Below are positions 11,347-25,870 of a stretch of DNA of 64,000 bases, one piece after another. The stretch is from Paraescarpia echinospica (lineage: Eukaryota > Annelida > Polychaeta > Sabellida > Siboglinidae): the NCBI GenBank assembly GCA_020002185.1, contig CM034541.1:30542404-30606403 (forward strand), given 5' to 3'. Under the pieces are notes generated by a model, which saw nothing but the letters and a program-made list of their open reading frames with translations, did no database searches and was not told the origin of the DNA. Position 1 is the first letter of the stretch. Each line of letters opens with the position of its first letter. The translations under genes were made by a program, and so were the position numbers.

Positions 11347-12346
11347 NNNNNNNNNNNNNNNNNNNNNNNNNNNNNNNNNNNNNNNNNNNNNNNNNNNNNN
11401 NNNNNNNNNNNNNNNNNNNNNNNNNNNNNNNNNNNNNNNNNNNNNNNNNNNNNNNNNNNNNNNNNNNNNNNNNNNNNNNNNNNNNNNNNNNNNNNNNNNN
11501 NNNNNNNNNNNNNNNNNNNNNNNNNNNNNNNNNNNNNNNNNNNNNNNNNNNNNNNNNNNNNNNNNNNNNNNNNNNNNNNNNNNNNNNNNNNNNNNNNNNN
11601 NNNNNNNNNNNNNNNNNNNNNNNNNNNNNNNNNNNNNNNNNNNNNNNNNNNNNNNNNNNNNNNNNNNNNNNNNNNNNNNNNNNNNNNNNNNNNNNNNNNN
11701 NNNNNNNNNNNNNNNNNNNNNNNNNNNNNNNNNNNNNNNNNNNNNNNNNNNNNNNNNNNNNNNNNNNNNNNNNNNNNNNNNNNNNNNNNNNNNNNNNNNN
11801 NNNNNNNNNNNNNNNNNNNNNNNNNNNNNNNNNNNNNNNNNNNNNNNNNNNNNNNNNNNNNNNNNNNNNNNNNNNNNNNNNNNNNNNNNNNNNNNNNNNN
11901 NNNNNNNNNNNNNNNNNNNNNNNNNNNNNNNNNNNNNNNNNNNNNNNNNNNNNNNNNNNNNNNNNNNNNNNNNNNNNNNNNNNNNNNNNNNNNNNNNNNN
12001 NNNNNNNNNNNNNNNNNNNNNNNNNNNNNNNNNNNNNNNNNNNNNNNNNNNNNNNNNNNNNNNNNNNNNNNNNNNNNNNNNNNNNNNNNNNNNNNNNNNN
12101 NNNNNNNNNNNNNNNNNNNNNNNNNNNNNNNNNNNNNNNNNNNNNNNNNNNNNNNNNNNNNNNNNNNNNNNNNNNNNNNNNNNNNNNNNNNNNNNNNNNN
12201 NNNNNNNNNNNNNNNNNNNNNNNNNNNNNNNNNNNNNNNNNNNNNNNNNNNNNNNNNNNNNNNNNNNNNNNNNNNNNNNNNNNNNNNNNNNNNNNNNNNN
12301 NNNNNNNNNNNNNNNNNNNNNNNNNNNNNNNNNNNNNNNNNNNNNN
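11347..12346. other. Assembly gap (1000 N)
   Basis: Exactly 1000 unknown bases, a conventional placeholder length, so the true distance is unknown. Apparent open frames through it are meaningless. Confidence 1.
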
Positions 12347-13475
12347 TGCATACATCTCATTTATTCAGAACACAACTCCACACAAAAATTAAAGTATTTG
12401 TCCCAGTAAAACATGTGTATACATGGCTATATTTAACACACCGGTATGTTTGGCCATGCAGTCTAGAAGACCAAAATGTAATGGCTACTGCAGTATGCAT
12501 ATGAAACAATCTATTGCAGCAACTAGCACCATTTTAATAAAATAACAGACACCTTTACAAAGACATCAAAGACAAACGGAACAGACTTCATTTGGGGGAG
12601 AGCCTGTCTGTTTCATGAATGCCGGGGGGGGGGGTGATGCATGCATCAATTTGTGTCTGTAATATATTTATTATGTTCTGTGTGTTTCACTGTTATCTAT
12701 CAGTTTCCGGTCAATGATACTGTTGTTTTGCTATATTAAAAAAAATGTTTTTGTTGTTGAAATCCTTTCATTGCCCAATCGTTTAGGGGGTGTCCGTCTC
12801 GTACACCTATGATCATTATCTTTGAACTGTTAACTTTATTTGTAGAGCAGGACCCCAAAGGGTAATGTGACTGACATGTATAAAATACATAGTTCCAAAA
12901 TGCAAACAATCAACACAAAACGTGTAACTTACATAATATATAACTACCACCCTAAATAGTGAAATTATTAATTGCATATGTTATCAGATGGTAACAACAT
13001 AGATCTACTACACAATTGTATTTGTTTGCATCAGCGTGGAAACGATGACAGTAGTATGCTACATTCAGTCACAGTAACATGCTTATTACAGATCACTTGC
13101 TGAACCAATTGACATTAACAGTTGTATGCCTGTTGCTTTTTAAATAGTATTCTGGTATGAATCTATGCCTATTTTCTGCAGCAAAGAAGGTATGGTCAAA
13201 CATGTAGTGAAGTTCGCGTCAGGTGCAATACTAATTACATGTTGTGCACTTTATGTTCTATCACTCATCTAGTTTGCCAGGCTTTTGCATTTGAGAACAA
13301 CATTAGTCAGTCTGTATAACCAAACATTTTATGTAATTCAAGTACTTCTATAATAATAATACCTAATCAGTGTATAAACTCTAGAATGTATATTTAATTA
13401 TTATCCTACAGCACATTCTTAATGCAAAAGGAAAGGCAATGTTGCATTTATTTTTACTTTCGATAAGATCTTATC

Positions 13476-14142
13476 AAAAATGGCTTGCATGCCATCAATG
13501 TCATTATGGCTTGTATACCATAAATATCAGCATGGCTAGCATGCCACCAATACCACCATGGCATGACTACCCTCAATACCACCATGGTTTGCATACCATT
13601 AATACCATCATGGCTTGCACACCACCAATACAACCATGGCTTGCATACCATCAATACCACCATGGCATGCATACCATCAGTACCACCATGGCCTGCACAG
13701 CATCAATAGAATCGTGGTTTGCATCAATACAATCGTGGCTTGCATATCATCAATATTACCATGGGAAAAATACCATGTGCATAATAATGGGTTGCATACT
13801 GTCAATACCATTAAGGGATGCATGCCATCCATACCAGAATGGCATGCATACCATCAAGAGCACCATGGCCTGCATGCCACCCGTGCCATCATTGCTTACA
13901 TTCCATCAATACCATCTTGTGTTGAATCGTATCTCTACAATCATGCATTTTGATACCACCATGGCATGCATACCATCAATATCATCATGGGTTGCACACT
14001 GTCGATACCGCCATGGCATGCATGCCATCCATACCATCATGGCTTGCATACCATCAATATCGCCATGGATTGCATACCATCAATACCATCATGGTTTGCA
14101 TACCACTATGGCTTGCATACCATCAATATCATCATGGTTTGA
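13476..14142. repeat. 26-bp minisatellite (copy 2)
   Basis: The same array as at 7380-8046, with no length change between copies. It is again open in several frames (249-residue frame 13439-14188) but not judged a gene. Confidence 0.9.
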
Positions 14143-15143
14143 CTACAAATATGTTGTCTTTATTATGGTCCAACTCTGCTTTGTTTGAAGGCTTCTATCT
14201 CTGTTTTCCTGTTGAAAGAAATGTTGGTGCAACAATTGAGCAAAAACAAGTTGTTAGAGAAAATCAACAGCACACAGTGTCATCTTGTATGGTTTACTTA
14301 AATTGCATCACTGCAAACATTTAAATACATAGTATTGTTTAATTAGTCAAACCATCACTCAGTGTAATCATCCAATATATATTTTAAGAGTAACACAATA
14401 CAATTGTGAAGCAGATGTACATAATAAGATCCATTCAAGCATCATCAAACTTTACGGTGCAGTATCCTTATCACCCGGATCAATGCAAACTGTTGGTAGA
14501 ATGTTTTTCCTGTCTGATATCCATGAAATAAATGTGTTAAATATTAAAAATACTAGCATGAAACTTTATTGTAGTGGTTATTTTATTAACTTTAAAATAT
14601 GCAAATGTAAACATTGCATTTTCTTCACTTTACTATAATAAACATGTCTAGATAAGAGAAAAACGTCTGGGGCCACAGCACTATTAGCCTTCCTGTTGTG
14701 TTGCAATAACAATGTACCTTGTAATTTGAACTTGTAACTGGTGATGTTTGAAATTTGTGGTAAATGAATGCAATATATCTAGCAGGTTGAGTGCTAGCAT
14801 GTATTGGTAGTGAAACGATGTATATTTGGAAGAGTGTAGTTGGCGTAGCGATTTTTCGCCATTTTTATTTATATGTCACGTGCGTGCAGGGAATCATGTC
14901 TATTTTTGTAAATATTGATGGGCACCAAGCATGGATGTGTTGTAAAAGAGCTGGTGGTATTTGACATTGATGAAATTTTGTCAGTATATAATTTCTGAAA
15001 TTTCAGATTTTTGAATAGTAGTTTCCTTATAATCTAACAAAACATTAACAAGGCTGTCAGTGGAAAAGTTAACAGTGGTCTGTGCCCTTCTTTGTTGTAT
15101 ACAAGTACAATAACTAACCAGGTAATCGTCCTTCATCAGTCAT

Positions 15144-16267
15144 ACTATTTTCAACGTATGATGAGGTTAGCATGGTCTCCTCCTAACTCCATCATGTGTA
15201 TGGCCGAAGCTGGAAGGGAAAACAACATTTTAAAATATGACCTGTAGGAAGCATCTTACAATTAAAATTAATTCAATGTATTTATTGTATTGGTGGTATT
15301 TTAGGCGTTTTTGCATGACTATGCTGCCATTTTAGTTTATAAATGTCCTTAAATCCATATTACTTATGTTACATAATATTCCATATATGTCATAATAGTT
15401 ATTATCAGATTAAAGTGTAAAATAAAAAAAAACAAAGCCTGTTGTGGGATAAAATTGGTTGTCCAAATATGGACTTTAAAATTTTTCACAATCCAACATG
15501 TTTATGAGGTTTTAGGTGGTCAATATTTGACATTTCAGATGAGTACACAGTTGAAGTTGCTCTGTAGTGTCACACGTTAGTCAATTTAAGTCATGTGCAA
15601 TTTGGGCATTTCATATACAGATTAACTGTCAACTGAAGACATTATAATCACCTCTCTACTGCTCCGGTTGCAGTTCATTTGTGGCAATCGAAGACATCCC
15701 AAAGCCTACAAATGTTATGTGCACACATTCAAACACATGATTGACATTTATACATTTTATACAATACAAAGTTACCTTATTATTTAGATTCTACTGCACA
15801 GAAAATGTACATAGATTAAAGGTGCCCGGGAAAAGACACTTGAAAAGTAAATTTACAAAATATTATCAAAATGTGTGCCTTCACATTGATTTGTTGAAGT
15901 AAAATATAAAAGTATGCATTGACATTTGTTCAATTTATTGTTGCTGCTATCTTTTCGGGTTCATATTTTAGTGGCTTGAACAGAAGCAGCTATGTGGCCA
16001 TGGGGAATCCGGAAAATTCAATAAACAAAACAGACAAAATCCCACAATGTTAAAAGTGCACAAATCCTGCGACAAAATGAAATGTGTGCAGGTCTGGGAT
16101 CAATTACATTACAATGCAATATATTGCAATTACATAGCTTCCTTCCTATTATTATTACATGCTGAAGAAAATGCATTGTGTATAGAAGACTTCCCTTCCA
16201 GCTTCGGCCATACACATGGTGGAGTTAGGAGGAGACCATGCTAACCACATCATACATTGAAAATAGT
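15144..16267. repeat. Inverted repeat pair with 76-bp arms (copy 2)
   Basis: Arms 15144-15219 and 16192-16267, equivalent to the pair in copy 1. Confidence 0.85.
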
Positions 16268-17239
16268 TATGATTGATTTTAATGCAACATTCTACAATGA
16301 ACTATTAATTTTGGTGCAAGCCAACTTACTCTAAAATAAGGCAGAACACAAGAAATGCAACCTATAACACTGCATAACTAAATTAAATATGATTATAGCA
16401 TGTAATGTTACAACAGTTCCCTAAGTAAACCACTGGTGCAATTCTCTTGACTGTAGTTGTAAATCACTGTGTTGTATTTGCTTTAAAAGGTGTATGCCTA
16501 CCAATGTTGTTTAAGACTTCAATAAACACTTAATTTCAGTATGGTTGTATGAATAAGCAGCTGGAAAAGATAGTGAATGATGTACAATAAATACCAACCA
16601 TGTTTTGTAGACATGGTCTTAAAGTTGTCGTTATCAGCCGCCAAATGACACCACCAAAGCGTATCTTCAAGTTCAATGGGAGATTTCTTCTGAAATGTCA
16701 GGAGCACCAATCATAATGATGTTTATACGGTATTATATCAAGCAGAGAACACCAGTCATAGTGGTGTTTATAAGATATTATATTAAGCAGACAACATTGT
16801 TTTTATAAAATGCATATACTTATAGGTTGCTCTTGCCATATGACAGACAATAGCTGCTGAATAGCAGGTGTTACAAATAGTCTGATATTAATAAATTTGA
16901 TAAAACTTTACCTTATTTAGATTCTGCAAACAGAAAAATGTACGTAGGTTACAGATGCCCGAGAAAAGACACAAAGCAAATTTAGAAAATGTTATCAACA
17001 CCTTATTAAACAATACCTGTGTATACAAATTGATTTATTGACATAAAATATAACAATATTCATATTTTTTATGTTTTCAATCTACAGTGGCTGCTATCTT
17101 TTTTAATTACTTCTGTAAAATTTTAGTGGCATGAATAGAGGCTATGTAGCCATGGGGAATCTGGGACAAAATCCAATTTAGGATAAATTCTTATGGACGA
17201 AACTAAATTCTTATGGACGAAACGCCACACGAGAGAGTT

Positions 17240-18050
17240 GAGAATTCTACAACACAGAAGGAGCAGAGTTGTGACACGGAGACTGAAGAAAGGAGACTGA
17301 GAGGAAGGAAGGTGACCGGTGTGAAGGAATAAGACATTGAGAAAACAGAGGGACGGAGGAAAAGTGTTCGGCAGAGGAAAGAGGCAGGCCGATGGGGACG
17401 AGATCGGCGTGAATCAGACTGTGAAGATAAAACAACAATCGATCGTCGCGTCGATCGAAACAGATCCGTCCGAACAGATCGACAATCGGCGCGTCAACAA
17501 ACAAAGTTCAATCAGGATAAAGGAAATGGAAAGGTAATGGGAAAAGGTGGCTCAGGAAAAGACAACAAGACAAACCGGAGAACTTCAAGGAACGAAGTGA
17601 CTATAAAGAGAACAAAATTATCGACGGTCAGGTCGGCTCGTCACGGGCAAGAACGTTAATATAGAGTCGGTCGAAACATATGACAGGTAAAGAACAAAGG
17701 GAAGATCAGGATCGCTTTCATCGAATCAAGAGGAGAGGGAACAACTGCGATAGTACAGAAGTATAGACAGTTAGTGAGGAAGCTACAGAAGACGAGAGTT
17801 GAACAGGTTATTCTGTCAGGAATTTTGCCAGTAATGGGAGGAAGGGGGGCAACGTATAGAAACTGTAAGAGGATGGCGATCAACGCACTAGTTGAGCAGA
17901 TGTGTGAGGAAGAGGGCGTGGGATTCCTAGATTTATGGGGGTACTTTGTTGGGAGAGAAGACACAAGTGTATGTACATGAGAGATGGCCTCCATCTAAGT
18001 GGAAAGGGGCAGCAGTATTCTCAGAGAATCTGCTGCGATCTGTTGACAGT
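17240..18050 (+). pseudogene. LINE ORF1 with SGNH/GDSL esterase-like C-terminus, broken
   Basis: The N-terminal half is a charged, low-complexity region interrupted by stops near 17330 and 17650. The frame at 17774-17980 encodes LSGILPVMGGRGATYRNCKR then INALVEQMCEEEGVGFLDLW. After a frameshift at ~17970 the frame at 17977 onward gives MRDGLHLSGKGQQYSQRICC. The pair 'VGFLDLW ... RDGLHLSGKG' is the block V signature (Asp-x-x-His) of SGNH hydrolases found in ORF1 of CR1-type LINEs. The role in retrotransposition is not settled; lipid or membrane binding has been suggested. The N-terminal catalytic serine block is not visible here, so it is a remnant. Confidence 0.65.
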
Positions 18051-18058
18051 GGGACAGG

Positions 18059-20862
18059 TTGCATCTATTTAATCTAAATTCGCAGGGGGGACTCGCAGAG
18101 AAGCCTGAAACTGGAGGCATAGATAAAGGCAGCAAAAATAATTCAGCAAAGAACAGTCTGGAAAACTGTCCTGAAGCTGGGTATAAATGTGTTTGTTTAA
18201 ATGCAAGGAGTATAGTAAACAAAAGAAATGAACTAAACATTATGGTAGAAGATATTGACCCTCACATAATAGGTATAACCGAATCGTGGGCCACCACTGA
18301 TATATCAGATGCCGAATTGGGACTAACAGGATATGTAATGTTTAGGAAAGATAGAATAGGAAGAAAGGGAGGTGGAGTTATTTTATATATTAAAGAATCT
18401 ATCCAGGCTTATGAAATAAAATTAGAAAGAGGAGCAGATTGCGAAGAAGCTGTATGGTGTAACATAGTTACAGGAAACTCAACGTTAACAGTTGGGTTAG
18501 TTTATCAAAGTCCAAACATAAGCATAGAAGAGAATGAAAAAATACAAAACGCTATAAGGGAAGTAAGCAAACGGAACTGTATTATTATGGGGGACTTTAA
18601 CCATGGGCATATACAATGGAAATCTCTACAGAGTATGGGGAGTGAGGACCACAAGTTTTTAGTTTTAGTACAAGATAGTTTCCTTTCTCAACATGTGCTA
18701 GAACCAACCAGGGGAGAGAATGTGTTAGGCTTAGTTTTGTCCTCACAGAATGAATTAGTTGACAATGTTAAATTATGTGAGCCTCTGGGAAGTAGTGATC
18801 ACAACCAGATACATTTTATTATCAAAGTAAAATCAGAAAGAAATAATAAAAAGCAGTTCAGGAGAAATTTCCACAAAGGAAGATATAAGGAAATGAGGAA
18901 ATATTTTGCAAAGATAGACTGGAATAATACACTGAAGAATAAGACAGCAACAGAATGCTGGAATATCTTAAAGAATGAAATAGAGTGCATCGTAGATAAA
19001 TTTGTTCCCTTCAAAAAACAAGGGAAACGGACCAGAAAGATCTACTTATCGAAAGAAGCCATTAGAAAAATTAAGTATAAACAAATGATGTGGAAGTCAT
19101 ATAGACGTACTAGAAATGACGAAGACTACAGCATTTATAAAGAAGCACTAAACCAAGCTACAGCTGAAATTATAAATTCAAAGAGAAGCTATGAACATAA
19201 ATTAGCTTGTAATATAAAACATGACAGCAAGAGTTTTTATGCGTACGTTCGAAGCAAACAGAAAGTTCAACATAAGGTCGGTCCTCTAGAAGAGAGTGCT
19301 GGAAATATAATATCAGAGGGATTCTTAATGGTAGAAGACCTGAATGAGTATTTTAGTTCGGTGTTTACCAGAGAAGATATTAGCTCACTGCCAGTACCAG
19401 AGGCTAAGGTCAAGGGGGCAGAATCAGACTATTTAGGACAGTTAATTGTAACCCCGGAAATTGTAGTTAAGAAAATAAATAAGGGCTATGAAGGATAATA
19501 AATCACCGGAGTGGATAGGATTCTGCCCAAATTACTATTGGAAATTGTAGAACAAATTAGCATACCGCTTGCAACAGTTTTCAATTTGTCATTAGAAGAG
19601 GGAGTGGTTCCTTTATAATGGAAAGAAGCAAACATTTTACCGTTATTTTAAAAAAGTTCCAGAAACAAGTCAGAGAACTACAGACCAGTGAGTTTAATAT
19701 AAGTGATTTGTAAATTATTAGAAAGACTAATTAAAGATCACATGGTGGATTTTCTTGTTAAACATAACTTGATAAACCCATCTCAACATGGGTTTCTAAA
19801 AGCGAGGTCATGCTTAACAAATATGTTATGTTTTTTGGAAGATATCACTAAGTGGGTAGATGATGGATCACCAGTAGATATCATCTGCTTAGATTTTCAA
19901 AAAGCTTTTGACAAAATGCCACATCAGAGATTACTGCTTAAACTAAAAGCCCATGGCATAGGAAATGGTATAATTAACTGGATACAAAAATGGCTGATTG
20001 ACAGAAGACAACGGGTAGTTGTTGATGGGGAGGCTTCAAACTGGAAATCAGTTTTGAGTGGGGTTCCACAAGGATCAGTACTGGGACCTATATTATTCTT
20101 AATATATATAAACGATTTGGACGATGATATAGCTAGCAAGGTGTTGAAATTTGCAGATGATACAAAAGTGTTTAGAAGGATTAAAAGTGATGGGGATAGA
20201 CAGCATTTACAAGATGATCTTGACAGGTTGATCAAATGGTCTGAAAAGTGGCAAATGTTGTTCAATTTTGGGAAATGTAAATGCCTTCACACAGGACATG
20301 GAAACGAATATGTGGAGTTGCAGCTTCAAAGGGAAATCAAATCCTTGGATTGATTAGGCGAAATATAGCATATAAAGAAAAAGAACTAATAATACCGCTG
20401 TACAAAACAATAGTTAGGCCTCATTTAGAATATTGTATACAAGCATGGAGGCCATACCGCAAGAAGGACATAGATATGCTAGAAAGAGTACAGAGGAGAA
20501 CGACTAAAATGATACCAAAACTGAGGGATCTTAGTTATGAAAAACGCCTAAAAGAATGTGGTTTAACAACACTAGAGACCAGGAGATTGAGAGGAGATCA
20601 GATAGAAGTGTTTAAAATATTGAATGGTTATGAAAATATTGATAGAAATATGTTTTTTTTAGTTAAGAAAGATAGAAAGACTAGAGGACATGAAGTTACA
20701 TTAGTAAAGGAGCAGTGTAGATTAGACGTGAGAAAGTTCTCATTTTCACAAAGGACTGTGAATGAATGGAACAGATTATCTGATGATTGTGTGAGTGCTA
20801 GTAGTGTGAATATGTTTAAAAATAAAATCGACACATACCTCAGAAGGGCTGGATATATGTAG
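18059..20862 (+). pseudogene. LINE ORF2: endonuclease and reverse transcriptase, frameshifted
   Basis: Three open pieces cover the ORF. 18059-19498 carries the endonuclease: CLNARSIVNKRNEL, the catalytic Glu in GITESW, GGGVILYIKE, MGDFNHG and GSSDHNQIHF, then a basic linker. Stops at ~19496, 19616, 19649 and 19700 break the RT entry. 19703-20353 holds the RT: QHGFLKARSCLTN, motif A CLDFQKAFDKMPH, motif B GVPQGSVLGPILFLIYINDL and motif C KFADDTKVF. 20281-20862 in another frame is the thumb/C-terminal part (VRPHLEYCIQAW, LERVQRRTTKM, ending TYLRRAGYM). All catalytic motifs are intact as residues; only the frame is lost. Confidence 0.88.
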
Positions 20863-20970
20863 ATAAAAGGGTTGGACTCTCGATAAGCCAAAGGGCTTTC
20901 TTGTCCACCTGCCATCTAGAGTTAATTCTCTGGATGGCAATCTTGTTAAATCTTGTTAAAATCTTGTTCA

Positions 20971-22730
20971 ATTATTGCACAAATCCTGCAACAAAATTAA
21001 ATTAGTGAACATAATTTTCTTTAATTCATATAAGTAGATATTTTGAGGTGGGAACTATTTACAAAACATAATAAATTTGTCTTGCCATTGTCTGTATTAA
21101 TGTACAGTTAATATATCATTTGTCCAGATACCGGCCATGGGCACTGAATCTGTAGAGTAAATTGTAATTTACCAGAGCATTTTGTTTTCTTTTAGCAGGA
21201 CTTTCCTTCAGCTGCAATAAAACAAGATTGTCAATTGCAAAATATATTGAGAATTGAAAAAGATACAGTTTGCTTTTAAGTCAAGTTTCATATAATGTAC
21301 AGATTCATGTAGGGTCGTTCCTACATTAGTATAATGACCCCCTGTATCTCAACACATTTGTTTTTTCATGTGTGTACACAAATAATAATTCTATAACTCA
21401 ATGATACTTCCGAAAAAAGTATATTAGTTATGCTACAGGAGCTTATCTACCAATATATAAACACATTCATACTAGTTATACATTCCTGCAGCTGATATTA
21501 ATTATATTGCAAGCTAACTTACTTAAAGAATAATGTTGGAACATAAGAAAAAGCAGCCTAAGACAGGCTAGAGATTTCTTATGCCAATAGTCCTGAGCCC
21601 AAAGTTATGACTATTCTCTAAACATAATATATCTACTGTCTGTATCACATGGTGTCGTGTATAAGACTATAGTTAGTATAAATCATGCAGGCATGTCCAA
21701 TAGCCATACAAATAGGACACAGGCCTAGGTTTCACAAGAGAGGTAACTTCTGTATGATATAGCCATAGACCTGTCATGGCAATTTCTTTGCCAACTTTAG
21801 AGGAAAGGGCAAATTAAAAAAAATACAGTACAATGTATACAGATAGCTGCCTACGGATATGAGCCACATAGCCATAAGGGGATGGGGCATGTCCATGGCA
21901 TGAACATTAGTCATGCCTGGTCAGTCATGGATCAGGGCATGAGCATGGATGATATTATTAGGATTATGTTTGTATGTCTATGAGGGGTAAAGTAAAGAGT
22001 AGGCCTAACCGAGATTTTGTGTTTTCACGCCGTCTTTACCTTTGCCCTCTACGCCCACGGCCCCACGCTACGGCTTTACCTATGGCTTATGGATACGAAT
22101 CTGCCCAACAACCCTCTACTAGAGTAGACTACAGTCTATGCTTTGACTACAGACAACAGTCATCACTGCCAGTAACAGTGACAACTGACAGTCATTCACT
22201 GATTCAGATGAGCATGCCTTGAGTGAGACAACACAACTTATACAGAGAAGGTTAGGCCCTCACAAGAGTCGCCAAAACCCAACTGCTAAACTCACAATGA
22301 CAGTTAGTTGTTGTGGACTGTGGCCTTTGAACTAGTATAGCTATAGTTTGTCCGTCAATTTTTGTCTTAATGTTGATGAGCAGTGAAGTCTAGTGAATGG
22401 TGAAGGGAGAGCTCTGCAGATGTTGCGAACAAAAAATTGTTTTGGCAAACTCAGCTATGGATAATCATGTTAAAATATATGTGATTCAAAATATAACATG
22501 GAACATTTTCATGATAAATTACATAAATAAAAACCAATATTACTAATAATTAAAGTGATAAATTAAACACTACAAATACAACAGGAATAAATCATGTCAG
22601 CTTGCACAAGCGACCGGACCTTCATCTTCGACCTAAGTTTAACGTTTCCCAATAAATGTCTATGTTAGATTTTATGAAGTAGCATATATATATACATAAT
22701 CACTGAAATGCAGTCCATCATCATTTCAAA
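20971..22730. other. Anonymous AT-rich sequence; resumes the host repeat of the LINE
   Basis: It begins with GCACAAATCCTGCAACAAAAT, matching 9964 in the large repeat, and has a weaker match near 21490 (GCAAGCTAACTTACT) to 10216. This is a diverged third portion of that repeat. An open frame at 21974-22222 shows no recognisable domain. Confidence 0.5.
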
Positions 22731-22740
22731 AAAATTGATA

Positions 22741-22959
22741 AATTAAACGGTTAACTTACATGGCCTCAATAAACAGTTACCCAGACAGGTTGGCTATTGT
22801 CATCTTACCCGGCTTACTGTAAAATTTGAACTCTGAATTGCTCTAAAATTAGAGAACATTAAAATAATTATGAAGATGATTCCTCATGTGGGTAAGATGA
22901 CAACAGCCAACCTGTCTGGGTAAATGTTTATTGAGGCTATGTAAGTTAGCCATTTAATT
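22741..22959. repeat. Hairpin-forming inverted repeat, 70-bp arms
   Basis: 22741-22810 is complementary to 22890-22959 with about five mismatches; the spacer is 79 bp. The core AACCTGTCTGGGTAAA and its complement are unmistakable. The size and structure suit a foldback MITE or an RNA hairpin; no coding content. Confidence 0.85.
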
Positions 22960-22965
22960 TTTCAG

Positions 22966-23470
22966 AAATAAAAATTGTATCTACTCAAAGAAGCATAAAT
23001 TGTATTTTTTACAATAATCAAACACTTTAAATATAGCATGAATAGTGACCAATATTTGACACGTCAGCTTTTAAGCTAACACGTAGTCGCTATCAAAGGA
23101 ACCACCTTCCTTTTATATGCTATTTATTAGTTTGACCAGCAGTAATCTTGAACACTGATATTAACATAAAAAATAAAAAATAAAAATGTACATTAAAAAA
23201 ATATTCCATACTATAAGCAGGTCTCAATAAGTTCAGATGGCACAGTAACGCTACTCACTAGATACCTTCTTTGCCTTTTGCTCGGAGGGATGTTACAATC
23301 ATCGGCCTTACCTAAAACACGAGAGAGGCATAAATAGAGGAAGCAATCTACATGTACAGTTAATGTACTAACTAAGCAATGCCGTTTGTTTTCCAGAATC
23401 CAACTTAATGCTTTGAACATTCAGAAGTCCAAAAAATAAGTTTACCAGACACACCATTGTTTTGGACTTG
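22966..23470. other. Anonymous sequence, no gene seen
   Basis: AT-rich; short frames only. A minus-strand frame at 23211-23420 resembles nothing I know. Confidence 0.4.
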
Positions 23471-24972
<1,502 letters not shown>

Positions 24973-24989
24973 ATGTGTATTCGTGTGCG

Positions 24990-25741
24990 TGTGTTATGTG
25001 TAGCTCGCCCGATACCTTAGTTCAGCAACGTATCAGTACGAAATATACACTTAACGTAATGTCGGTGTTCTTGCTATGTATACCATACAATTGAGTCTGT
25101 GCACAATTGAGACTTTTGTAATAGTTCACTACGATATTGATGATGAAAGCGTTGTTGTGAGCACAAGTCTATATCTCACTTACTATTGTTCAGTCGTAAA
25201 CCTGGGTGCAGTGGTCTTAAACTCAATAATATATTTAACGTTGTACGTCGCAATAACACCAACACGACGCGAAATAGTCTTCGATATTGAACTAGTGTAT
25301 CTGGTGAGCTACACATAACACACACTCTCACGCGCACAAAGGCACACGCACATCCATCCACCAACGCAAATGCGTAAGAAGTGTCACACACGGACACGTG
25401 CACGCAAATCTTCACTCGCGCACACAACCACCTCGCATGGTCGTCATTAATGCTACAACGTTCATTTATCATACATATATATACTGATTACAATAATGCG
25501 TCCCTGGAGCAAAAGATAGCACCTCCCTTGACACTTAGTAAAACAATCAGATTGTGTCCTCGTGTGGCACACACACGCCACTCCAATTGCACATAGAAGA
25601 CTACAATCCTGAATATTTTATTCGCTCCTAGGAGTGCGAGACTTCACAAAAATACGGATAATTTGGTTGGTGGGGCGTACAAACGTATGTCTACGCCTGT
25701 TGCGGCTTACATACCTAACATGGCCGAACGAACGCAGAAGG
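24990..25741. other. Anonymous sequence, no gene seen
   Basis: A CA-rich patch at about 25315-25430. GTGTAGCTCGCCCGATACCTTAG (about 24998) has a partial inverted relation to GGTGAGCTACACATAACACAC (25301), reaching only about 15 bp. No recognisable coding sequence. Confidence 0.35.
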
Positions 25742-25870
25742 AGTAAAGTAAAACAGCAAAGGTAAGTTCCTATATAATGCAATATCCAGTCATTGAACTG
25801 CTGACAATGATTTACATTTTATTCCCTGGCAGACACATTCAATCAAGAGATATAGCGACTTCTCAATTCA
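25742..25870 (-). mobile_element. 3' fragment of a tRNA-derived SINE
   Basis: GGTAAGTTCCTATATAATGC, ATATCCAGT and TTACATTTTATTCCCTGGCAGAC closely match the body of the SINE at 55376-55682 (same order and orientation). The tRNA-like head is absent, so this is a truncated copy. Confidence 0.6.

Larger units (their letters stand above)
12347..17385. repeat. Large direct repeat, copy 2
   Basis: Near-identical to 6250-11290. It contains the same 26-bp minisatellite, inverted repeats and internal repeat, and runs into an almost complete LINE. No gene is seen inside. Confidence 0.92.
17180..20970 (+). mobile_element. CR1-type LINE retrotransposon, nearly full length, decayed
   Basis: Order: 5' purine-rich leader, ORF1 with an SGNH-esterase-like C-terminal part, then ORF2 with AP-type endonuclease and reverse transcriptase, and a 3' end with a short tandem tail (three AATCTTGTTAA-type repeats at 20940-20970). 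CR1-clade elements are known for an esterase-like ORF1 and a short-repeat tail instead of poly-A, which fits. CAATT occurs at both edges (about 17175 and 20969) and may be the target duplication. Sequence of the host repeat resumes at 20977, so the LINE inserted into that repeat. Several stops and frameshifts make it inactive. Confidence 0.85.

Noticed and set aside
11122..12504. 460-, 399- and 348-residue frames across the gap
   Set aside because: Most of their length is N; they have no evidential value.
6250..17385. LTR retrotransposon with two long terminal repeats
   Set aside because: The repeated segment is too long (~5 kb), has no gag-pol between the copies (only a gap), and carries a LINE at its end.
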